64,000 bases of DNA from Comamonadaceae bacterium ALPHA2B (GTDB lineage: Bacteria; Pseudomonadota; Gammaproteobacteria; Burkholderiales; Burkholderiaceae_C): NCBI GenBank assembly GCA_005503065.1, contig SCOE01000005.1:62001-126000 (forward strand), in the 5' to 3' direction. Below the pieces are notes generated by a model, which made no database searches, was not told the DNA's origin, and saw only the letters and a list, made by a program, of their open reading frames with translations. Each line of letters begins with the position of its first letter. The first letter of the stretch is position 1. A program made the translations under genes and the position numbers. Shown here piece after piece: positions 1 through 6,474 of the stretch.

Positions 1-22
1 GCGCCCCGCTTCGGCGGGGCGC
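1..22. terminator. Strong GC hairpin at the window edge
   Basis: A perfect 9-bp stem (positions 1-9 and 14-22) closes on a TTCG tetraloop, a very stable arrangement. No T-run follows on the plus strand, and the other side lies outside the window, so it may be a terminator for a gene to the left or merely a stable intergenic hairpin. Confidence 0.4.
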
Positions 23-254
23 CTTGTCGTGCTCGGCGCGGTCCGCGCGTGAAGGCTTCACTTCGATGAGGCCGCCCGCATCGTCGTATAGCCGGCTTCG
101 CTGAACTGCGCTTCTGCTTTTCTATGGCTTCGCGCTTTGCCGTGAAGGCGTGGAGCCGCTTCTGTGCTTCGTCGGGCTTCAGCAGATGCGCCATGGCGGT
201 TTGGCGATTCCGTGCGTCTGCGGCGATGCCGCACCGCGCTCTTGTGCTGCGCAT
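1..254 (-). pseudogene. Fragmented minus-strand coding remnant (unrecognised)
   Basis: Reading the minus strand down from 254, one frame gives protein-like sequence containing MAHLLKPDEAQKRLHAFTAK. The plausible continuation then moves to a second frame (EAQFSEAGY) and a third (DDAGGLIEVKPSRADRAEHD), which stays open to base 1. No single frame joins the three, so this looks like a small ICE gene broken by two indels, or chance. I do not recognise the family. The rest of positions 255-529 shows no convincing gene: longer frames there are antisense shadows with arginine- and alanine-rich composition. Confidence 0.25.
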
Positions 255-529
255 CGAGCCGCCTGGCGTCTCGACCCGTCGGGCGCCGATCGCTGACGCC
301 TGCGCGCCTGCGGCGCTGCGCGCTTCGCTTGCGAGGCTGCAGGAGATGGCGGAACTGGGCTGGCTTGCTGTGGCCCCATCGTGCCACGGCGTTCTGGCCG
401 TCAAGGTCGGCGCGTGCTGCGCACGCTGGCGGCCTGGCGGCCGTCCTGCGGAACCTGTGACGGCGGCGCGGCGCCGTGCCGCTCCCGGTCCCGGGCAATC
501 CCGCCCGGACACCGTTCAAGGAGGACGAC

Positions 530-880
530 ATGCAAGCACCTCTGATCACCGACGCGCAGCGCGCGCAGCTACTGGCCAACGGCCGACAGTCCCGCGAGAA
601 CCCGGACTTCGATCCGCCGCCCGTGGTCAAGCTGTTCACGCCCGATGCCGGCGCGACCTGGCTGCTGACCGAGATCGATCCCGACGATGAAGCCCGCTGC
701 TTCGGGCTGTGCGATTTGGGCCTGGGCTGTCCGGAGATGGGCTGGGCAGATCCTCCCGAGATCGAAGCGCTGCGCGGGCCGCTCAGGCTGCCGGTGGAGC
801 GCGACCTGTATTTCAGGGCCGGCAAGCCGCTGAGCGGCTATGCGCGCGAAGCGCGGCTGGCCGGGCGGATCGTGACGTAA
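530..880 (+). CDS. DUF2958 domain protein (first copy)
   Basis: A 116-aa protein of the DUF2958 family, which is common in the left part of Tn4371-type elements and has no established biochemical role. The start is fixed by an AAGGAGG-like ribosome site about 6 bases upstream. The typical sequence runs from LITDAQRAQLLANG through PPPVVKLFTPDAGATWLL to the C-terminal region. A second paralogue follows at 1292, with which it shares the VVKL(F/Y)TPDA core, and a convergent XRE regulator lies between them. The family call is good; function is unknown. Confidence 0.75.
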   Translation: MQAPLITDAQRAQLLANGRQSRENPDFDPPPVVKLFTPDAGATWLLTEIDPDDEARCFGLCDLGLGCPEMGWADPPEIEALRGPLRLPVERDLYFRAGKPLSGYAREARLAGRIVT

Positions 881-938
881 TCTACGCGGGCGCCGCCGGC
901 TGCGGTGGCCCCCGCCAGACGGCCGGCGCACAATGCCC

Positions 939-1247
939 TCACTCGGCCCTGGCCCGGGCCCGCAGTTCCTTCTTGTATCGCTTCATGGTGGACTGGATCA
1001 TCTCGTCCGGCTGGATCTCCAGGCCTTCGGCCAGGCGGAAGATCGTCGTGAGCGACGGGCTGGTCTGTCCGAGTTCGAGTTTGGCGACGAAGGTCCGCGT
1101 GACGCCCGAGGCGAAGGCCAATCCTTCCTGGCTGACGCCCGAGGCGGCACGGCGGGCCTTGATTTCGGCCGCGAACGCCTGGAGAAGGGCTGGATCCTGA
1201 TTGGAGCGCACGGCAGCGAATCTCGTTGCCGTGCATCCTTTATGCAC
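939..1247 (-). CDS. XRE-family helix-turn-helix regulator
   Basis: A small DNA-binding protein (about 102 aa with the GTG start at 1247; an ATG at 1298 would add 17 residues but overlap the divergent DUF2958 start). The helix-turn-helix spans most of it, with SQEGLAFASGVTRTFVAKLE followed by LAEGLEIQPDEMI, as in phage-repressor-type XRE proteins. It is divergent from the DUF2958 gene at 1292, and two palindromes lie in the shared intergenic region, so it probably represses itself and its neighbour. The start codon is uncertain: no strong ribosome site precedes either candidate. Confidence 0.75.
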   Translation of the reverse strand: MHKGCTATRFAAVRSNQDPALLQAFAAEIKARRAASGVSQEGLAFASGVTRTFVAKLELGQTSPSLTTIFRLAEGLEIQPDEMIQSTMKRYKKELRARARAE

Positions 1248-1264
1248 CCGCTTGTATGGTACAA
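1231..1264. promoter_or_regulatory. Paired palindromic operators between XRE and DUF2958 genes
   Basis: Two perfect inverted repeats lie in the divergent intergenic space: GTGCAT-N5-ATGCAC at 1231-1247 and TTGTA-N3-TACAA at 1252-1264. The first covers the proposed start of the XRE gene. Short dyads of this size next to a divergent XRE gene are typical operators; binding is inferred. Confidence 0.45.
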
Positions 1265-1291
1265 AACGCGATGGCGCCAGAAGGAGAAGCC

Positions 1292-1633
1292 ATGGCATTC
1301 CTGACCGACGAACAGCGCCGTGCCCTGCTCGCCAACGGCGCGGCCCGCGCCCGCGGCGAGAGCGTCGATCCCTATCCGGTGGTCAAGCTCTACACCCCGG
1401 ACGCGGACGCCTGCTGGGTACTGGCAGCACTCGATGCCGATGGCGACCAGGCCTGGGGCCTGATCGACGCCGGGACCGGTTTCCCGGCGCTGGGCCATGT
1501 CAGCCTGACGATGCTGGCAGGGATCAAGGGGCCGAAGGGCCTGCCCGTGGCCGTGGAGCCGGGCTACCAAGCCCGCAAGACCCTCTCGGCCTACGTGGCC
1601 GACGCCCGGCGCGACGGGATGGTGACCGACTGA
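1292..1633 (+). CDS. DUF2958 domain protein (second copy)
   Basis: A 113-aa DUF2958 paralogue. The start at 1292 is chosen over upstream in-frame starts because AAGGAG sits seven bases before it. It shares with the first copy the opening LTDEQRRALLANG and the core PYPVVKLYTPDADACWVL. It lies under the palindromic operators shared with the divergent XRE gene. Function is unknown; the tandem arrangement suggests an old duplication within the element. Confidence 0.75.
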   Translation: MAFLTDEQRRALLANGAARARGESVDPYPVVKLYTPDADACWVLAALDADGDQAWGLIDAGTGFPALGHVSLTMLAGIKGPKGLPVAVEPGYQARKTLSAYVADARRDGMVTD

Positions 1634-1762
1634 TCCCGCGCAGGCAGGCGCGGTGGCCGTGGCCGACCGTGGCCTTTCATGCAATGGCCTGTCGCCGCTA
1701 AAGCCACCCGCGCCGCTTCGCTTTGTGGCAGCGTGTCCGCTCCGACGAACGGAGCACGCGCC

Positions 1763-2582
1763 ATGACGATCCCTTTCCATAGCGATGCGCCCGCCGCGCC
1801 CTGGTGCGCCGGCGCGGCTTATCTCTACACGCTGGACCTGGACAGCCCGGGGCTCGCGTGGGAGTACCTGCGCCGCCATCCCGGCTACCGCCGGGCCTGG
1901 CATCGCGGCCAACTGCATGGGCGTTCACGGCGAATCCATCGATGGGGGTTGCGAAGTTGCCGCTGATCCAGCGCAGGATGCGTGCGACACGCATCCGCTG
2001 TGGCTCAGCGAGGACGAGGGACTGGTGCATGTGCGTGCGGCGCGCGCGCACCATGCACCAGCCCCTGCGCATTCTCAACACCACTTCGACCTCTGGCGCA
2101 TCCCCGGCCGCAAGCACCTGATCGCCAGCGCTGGCTTCATCCTGAGCGTCTCGATCGGATCGCGCCACGTGCGCATCCTGCTCGACGCCGGCCTGGCTGA
2201 CGGTTCGGCCTATGTCTGCACTGTCCCGCTGACCGCGCACCTTCGCGGCCAGCTTGCCGAGTTCCAGGCCCTCGGCGGGCTGCTCGAAGGCATGCCTCCG
2301 CACGGCGTGCGATCGCACGCCGTCTCCCGCGCCGGCCTGCTGCACCTGCGCGCCCTGCAGGCGCTCGATGCCATGCAGGCCGGCGCTTCGCACCGCGACC
2401 TCGCCGTCGCGCTGTTCGGCCTGGAAGCCGTGCGCGCCGGCTGGCACGCCGATGGCGTTTTGCGCGCGCAGGTGCGGCACCTGGTGGCGCGAGCCGAGGG
2501 TTTCATGCGCCAGGGCTACCTCTGCTTGGCTGGGCTGCGCCAGGAGGACGCTGGCGCCCACGGAGACGAATCGATGCGCTGA
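1763..2582 (+). pseudogene. DUF2285/DUF6499-type regulator, frameshifted
   Basis: The N-terminal part starts at ATG 1763 (MTIPFHSDAPAAPWCAGAAY) and carries the motif LAWEYLRRHPGYRRAW typical of the amino end of ICE DUF2285 regulators. It runs in one frame to a stop near 1966. The C-terminal part, including DLWRIPGRKHLI and the DUF2285-like tail to 2582, is in another frame from about 1950. A one-base change in or near the run GGGGG at 1945-1950 would rejoin them into about 270 aa, the usual length. It is probably an inactivating indel, though a sequencing error or slippage at the G-run is possible. Confidence 0.65.
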
Positions 2583-2674
2583 ATATCTCCCTGCCCAGGC
2601 GCATGTGATTTCCCGAGACTGCCTCCATCGGGCTGCGGATGGATCGCGGCCCCCACCGCGAGATGGAGGCCCTC

Positions 2675-2959
2675 ATGGCAGCAGCAGCTTCGCTTTTCCC
2701 GCACGGCGCACCGACGCCTGCGCCGCAGTCCGCCCCGGCCGCAAAGCCTGAATTCCTGAACACCGACGAGGCCGCCGAGATGCTGCGGCTGTCGGCGCGC
2801 ACGCTGGAGAAGTACCGCGTGCTCGGCGGCGGGCCGCGTTTCCGCAAGTTCGGCGCGCGCGTGGTCTACGCGGCGGCCGACCTGCGAACCTGGGCCGACA
2901 GCCACACCTACGGCATGACCTCGGACCCCGGCCGCACGGTGCGCGGCTCGGCCCGCTGA
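2675..2959 (+). CDS. Helix-turn-helix domain protein (AlpA/excisionase-like)
   Basis: A 94-aa protein with a low-complexity Ala/Pro N-terminus and a C-terminal MerR/AlpA-type HTH: FLNTDEAAEMLRLSARTLEK followed by the wing-like RFRKFGARVVY. The start at 2675 has GGAGG a few bases upstream, better than the in-frame ATGs at 2639 and 2663. It lies immediately upstream of repA, as in Tn4371-family elements, where such proteins are thought to regulate the replication and partition genes or excision. Confidence 0.75.
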   Translation: MAAAASLFPHGAPTPAPQSAPAAKPEFLNTDEAAEMLRLSARTLEKYRVLGGGPRFRKFGARVVYAAADLRTWADSHTYGMTSDPGRTVRGSAR

Positions 2960-2988
2960 ACAGGTCATCGGATCGAACGGGAACGGCC

Positions 2989-3990
2989 ATGTCCAGGCGC
3001 TCCAGCGAACGCGAACAGCTCGACCTGTTCCGCGCGCAGCCGGCCGAGGACATGGCGCTGCGCGATGCGCAGGACCTGATGGCCTATCCCTTCTTCAGCC
3101 TGGCCAAATCGCGGCGCATCGTGCCGATCCGCTTCCAGGCCGGCAGCGTCTCGCTCACGGTCGAAGGCGTGCCCGAGCACGGCATCGCCACCATCTGGGA
3201 CGCCGACGTGCTGATCTGGGCCGCCAGCCAGATCGTGCAGGCGCGCGACGAGGGCCGGCCCACCTCGCGCCTGATGGCGGCCACGCCCTACGAGATCCTG
3301 CGCTACGCGGGGCGGGGCACGGCGCCCAAGGACTACCGCATGCTGCGCGCCAGCCTGGATCGCCTGCAATCCACCACGGTGCTGACCTCGATCCGCCAGG
3401 CCGGCAAGCGCATGCATCGCTTCTCGTGGATCAACGAATGGCAGGAGCACGTGCGGCCCGATGGCCGCTCGGACGGCATCGAGTTGATCCTGCCCGACTG
3501 GTTCTACTCCGGCGTGATGGACGAGGCGCTGGTGCTCACGCTCGATCCCACGTACTTCCGGCTCACTGGCGGTATCGAGCGCTGGCTGTACCGCCTGGTG
3601 CGCAAGCACGGCGGGCGCCAGCGCGGCGGCTGGCGCTTCGATCTGCGCTACCTGCACCTGAAGTCCGGCAGCTTGCAGCGCTACCGCGACTTCGCGCTGC
3701 ACCTGCGCGCGCTGGCGTGGCGCCAGGCGCTGCCGGGCTACCGGCTCGCCATTGAATGGCGTGGTCACACCGAATGGCTGGCCTTCCGGCCGGCCGCGGA
3801 AGCCGGCAGCCCGGCCATCGAGTTTCCCGACTTATTCACAGGCGCTGTTGAGGAACCTGTGGATAGCGCGGGGACGGACTCGGGGAATCACCGGCGCGGC
3901 AGACAGGGAATCGCCGGCGCCCGGCACAGGGAATCACCGGCGAAAAACCGCCCGGAAGCCGCGCCTGGCAACGGTTTGGGCTCTCCGTAA
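2989..3990 (+). CDS. repA: Replication initiator protein A (RepA)
   Basis: A 333-aa protein of the plasmid replication initiator RPA family found in Tn4371-type ICEs. Recognisable stretches are MAYPFFSLAKSRRIVPI near the N-terminus, DVLIWAASQIVQA near residue 75 and WLYRLVRKHGGRQRGGW near 205. Expected activity is binding to repeats at an origin to start replication of the circular form. Its last third overlaps DnaA-box-like sites and three 23-bp direct repeats, so the C-terminal residues after about 285 are low-complexity and probably shaped by the DNA element. It precedes parA directly. Confidence 0.85.
   Translation: MSRRSSEREQLDLFRAQPAEDMALRDAQDLMAYPFFSLAKSRRIVPIRFQAGSVSLTVEGVPEHGIATIWDADVLIWAASQIVQARDEGRPTSRLMAATPYEILRYAGRGTAPKDYRMLRASLDRLQSTTVLTSIRQAGKRMHRFSWINEWQEHVRPDGRSDGIELILPDWFYSGVMDEALVLTLDPTYFRLTGGIERWLYRLVRKHGGRQRGGWRFDLRYLHLKSGSLQRYRDFALHLRALAWRQALPGYRLAIEWRGHTEWLAFRPAAEAGSPAIEFPDLFTGAVEEPVDSAGTDSGNHRRGRQGIAGARHRESPAKNRPEAAPGNGLGSP
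3832..3942. other. Putative oriV: DnaA-box-like sites and three 23-bp iterons
   Basis: Three direct repeats of GGGAATC(A/G)CCGGCG start at 3883, 3906 and 3929, exactly 23 bp apart, about two helical turns, as in iteron origins. Just upstream are TTATTCACA at 3832-3840, a match to the relaxed DnaA box, and an inverted near-match at 3858-3866. An AT-rich stretch follows at about 3987-4026. All lies inside or just after the 3' end of repA and before parA. The spacing is seen directly; origin function is inferred. Confidence 0.6.
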
Positions 3991-4017
3991 CTTTTATCCA
4001 TAACAAGGATTAACTCT

Positions 4018-4761
4018 ATGAATAAAAGATGGGGCGCGAACGCCGCTGCGCAAAAAACAGGCAGCGCGGCCTACGATGCACCGGAAGCCCGGCCATCAGA
4101 AGGGCCATCGGCGCTGGTGGGCAAGGTCATCGCACTGCTGAACCAGAAAGGCGGCGCGGGCAAGACCACGCTCGCCACGCACCTGGCGGGCGAGTTGGCG
4201 ATGCAGGGGCAGCGCGTCACGCTGCTCGATGCAGATCCCCAGGGTTCGGCCCTGGACTGGGCGCAGCGGCGCCTGCAAAGCGGCCAGGGGCGCCTCTACG
4301 GGGTCTTCGGGCTGGCGCGGGACACCCTGCACCGGGAAGTGCCCGAGATAGCCCAGCAGGCCGACTACGTGGTCATCGACGGCCCACCCCGGGTGGCGGC
4401 GCTCGCGCGCTCCGCGCTGCTGGCCGCCGACCTGGTGCTGATCCCCGTGCAGCCCAGCGCGTATGACGTGTGGGCCACGCAGGAGATGGTGGGACTCATC
4501 CAGGAGGCCCAGGTGTTCCGGCCCGGCCTGCGCGCGGCGTTCGTCATCAACCGGCGCGTGGTCGGCACGGTGATCGGCCGCGAAGCGCGTGCCGCGCTGG
4601 CCGACCAGCCGTTCGCGACGCTGCGTGCCGACATCGCGCAGCGCATCGCCTTCGCCGACTGCGTGGCGGCGGGCAAGCTGGTGTGGGAAGTCACGCCCAC
4701 CGGCGCGGCCGCGCGCGAAGTGGCGGCCTTCGCGCAGGCCGTGCGGGAGGCACTGCGATGA
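4018..4761 (+). CDS. parA: ParA-family partition ATPase
   Basis: A 247-aa Walker-type ATPase. The deviant Walker A motif NQKGGAGKTT lies at residues 42-51, Walker A' in LLDADPQGSALDW and the B-type motif YVVIDGPP near 116-125. Family members drive segregation or stabilisation of low-copy replicons, here probably the excised circular ICE. The amino end is about 35 residues longer than minimal ICE ParA proteins, so a downstream start near LVGKVIALL is possible. It overlaps the next gene by ATGA, implying translational coupling. Confidence 0.85.
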   Translation: MNKRWGANAAAQKTGSAAYDAPEARPSEGPSALVGKVIALLNQKGGAGKTTLATHLAGELAMQGQRVTLLDADPQGSALDWAQRRLQSGQGRLYGVFGLARDTLHREVPEIAQQADYVVIDGPPRVAALARSALLAADLVLIPVQPSAYDVWATQEMVGLIQEAQVFRPGLRAAFVINRRVVGTVIGREARAALADQPFATLRADIAQRIAFADCVAAGKLVWEVTPTGAAAREVAAFAQAVREALR

Positions 4762-5018
4762 CGGCCAGCACGCCGAAGCCGCCACGCCGGGCCGCCATCG
4801 GTCACCGGCCCGCGGCCGATCCGGCCAGCGCCTGGGTGCATCGCGAGGACGCCACCGCTACGCCGGCCAAGGCGGCGGTGTTCACCGCGCGCCTGACCAT
4901 CGACGTGACGCCGGCGCTGCGCGGGCGCATCAAGGTGATCGCGTTCCAGCTCGGCGTCACGGCCGCCGACATGCTGCGCGAACTGCTGGAGCGCGAGTAT
5001 CCGGAGGCACGGCCATGA
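4758..5018 (+). CDS. Small ribbon-helix-helix partner of ParA
   Basis: An 86-aa protein overlapping parA and DUF2840 by four bases on each side. The C-terminal half, TARLTIDVTPALRGRIKVIA followed by LGVTAADMLRELLEREY, fits a ribbon-helix-helix DNA-binding fold; the N-terminus is basic and proline-rich. Position and size fit the centromere-binding partner that acts with ParA, as in ParG-like systems. The fold is inferred by eye from residue pattern. Confidence 0.65.
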   Translation: MTASTPKPPRRAAIGHRPAADPASAWVHREDATATPAKAAVFTARLTIDVTPALRGRIKVIAFQLGVTAADMLRELLEREYPEARP

Positions 5019-5548
5019 TGGCGGCCACACTGCCCGCGCAGTTGCTACCGCACGCGCAGGACAGTGCACACGCGGCGCTGCCGCCGGCTTCGCAGCCGAT
5101 GCGCGTCTCGCTCGCCTTTGTCGCGCAGCACGTGAACGTCTACCTGCGCTTCGGCCGGCCCGCGCGCGAGATCGTGCTGGACCGCTGGCGGCGCGTGGCG
5201 GTGTTCATGCCGGGGGCGATCTGCTGCCGCATCAAGTGGCTGGGCGACGATTTCGGCACGGCGCTGTGGCAGCTCATGGTGTTGCAGGCGCCGACGCCGC
5301 TGGGCGGCGTGCAGCGCGTCAGCGGCGTGTCGCCGGGCGCGCGCATCCTGCTGCGCGCCGACGGCGAGCCGCGCGTCAAGACCGTGCTCGCCGCCATCGA
5401 TGCCATTGAGGCGGCCGGGCTCGATCCCTGCGCGGTCGCGCCGGTCTACTGGCGCATGGTCGGCAACCGGCTGGCCGCGCGGCTGCCGCTGCCGGCGTAC
5501 ACGCCCGAGCGGCATGCCGCGCACCTGGCACGCGAGGCGCTGCGGTGA
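5015..5548 (+). CDS. DUF2840 domain protein
   Basis: A 177-aa protein of the DUF2840 family, standard between parA and traF in Tn4371-type ICEs. Characteristic segments are RVSLAFVAQHVNVYLRFG near residue 30 and FMPGAICCRIKWLGDDFGT near 65. No enzymatic motif is visible and the role is unknown; its strict position in the transfer region suggests a link to conjugation or DNA processing. It starts inside the end of the preceding gene and its stop overlaps the GTG start of traF, so the block is one operon. Confidence 0.75.
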   Translation: MMAATLPAQLLPHAQDSAHAALPPASQPMRVSLAFVAQHVNVYLRFGRPAREIVLDRWRRVAVFMPGAICCRIKWLGDDFGTALWQLMVLQAPTPLGGVQRVSGVSPGARILLRADGEPRVKTVLAAIDAIEAAGLDPCAVAPVYWRMVGNRLAARLPLPAYTPERHAAHLAREALR

Positions 5549-6078
5549 CGGCCCTGCACCGCAGCGCGCTGCTGGCCTGCATGGGGCTCGCCTTGGCCGG
5601 GCTTGCCATGCCCGTCGCGCTGCCGCTGTCCGTTCGTGTCGTGTTCAACCCGAGCGACAGCGTGGCGCGCGGCTGGTATCGGGTCGATGCGCTCGACGGT
5701 GCCGGCTCGCTGCACCGCTCCTTGCGGGCCGGCAGCATCGTCCTGGCCCGGCTTCCCGCCGGCGTGGCCGCGTTCGCGGCGCAGCGCGGCTACCTGCCCG
5801 AGGGCGTGCCCATCCTCAAGCGCGTGGGCGCCGTGGCGCCGCAGGCGGTGTGCGTGCTGGATCGCCTGGTCTGGATCGACGGCGTGCCCGTCGCGGCTGT
5901 GCTCGCGCACGATGGCGCGCGCCGGCCCTTGCAGGCCTGGTCGTACTGCCGGTCGCTTGTGGATGGGGAACTGTTCCTGCTCAGCGATACGAATCCGGCG
6001 TCGTTCGACAGCCGCTATTTCGGGCCGATCGATGTCGCTGCGGTGCTCGGCATCGCGCGGCCGGTGTGGACGTGGTGA
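5545..6078 (+). CDS. traF: Conjugation signal peptidase TraF (S26 family)
   Basis: A 177-aa protein of the TraF/S26 peptidase family, which in RP4 processes and cyclises the TrbC pilin. It starts with GTG overlapping the DUF2840 stop. An N-terminal membrane segment (about residues 7-30) is followed by the catalytic serine region DSVARGWY (S39 likely) and the lysine in PILKRVGA (K91), giving the expected Ser/Lys dyad. C-terminal SDTNPASFDSRYFGP is typical of the family. Its substrate is presumably TrbC at 27054. Confidence 0.85.
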   Translation: MTALHRSALLACMGLALAGLAMPVALPLSVRVVFNPSDSVARGWYRVDALDGAGSLHRSLRAGSIVLARLPAGVAAFAAQRGYLPEGVPILKRVGAVAPQAVCVLDRLVWIDGVPVAAVLAHDGARRPLQAWSYCRSLVDGELFLLSDTNPASFDSRYFGPIDVAAVLGIARPVWTW

Positions 6079-6474
6079 TGGCCCCGCGCCTGCTTCGCGG
6101 AATGCATCCAACCATGCGCGCCGCGTGCCGCCGGACTGCGGCCGAAGCTGCGCTTCGCCTGCATTCCAGCGTGCAGGGAGGCCGGCGCCAGCGTGCAGCG
6201 CCTGCTGCACTCGCGCGGCCTTTCGGGCGGCGCTGCGCGCTCGCCGCGCGGCTGGCGGCATGCCGGAGCCGGGAGCGGAAGCGGGAGGCGCAGGCTTCGG
6301 GCCAGATAAAGGGGGCGGCACGCGGCGCCGCTCGAAGCCAGTCTGCACGTGGGCTCGCGGCGGCACCGCGAGGGGTGTCGCGCGTGCCGCGCGAACACCA
6401 GAATCCGCATCGGCGCTGCCGCTGCCGGGTGCCGTTTGCGCTGCATCGCGCCACGCTGCGCCAGGGACTGCGGC
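6079..6474. other. Non-coding gap between traF and relaxase; oriT candidate
   Basis: Nearly 400 bp without a convincing gene; every frame is arginine- and alanine-rich and looks like shadow. It contains an imperfect inverted repeat, with CGCGGAATGCA at about 6096-6106 answered by TGCATTCCAGCG at 6160-6171. A large gap directly before a relaxase gene is the usual place for a transfer origin. No nick-site sequence is recognised, so this rests on position only. Confidence 0.3.

Noticed and set aside
58-825. 255-residue minus-strand frame over the first DUF2958 gene
   Set aside because: Mostly low-complexity Ser/Arg antisense sequence; only its far end contributes to the fragment noted at 1-254.
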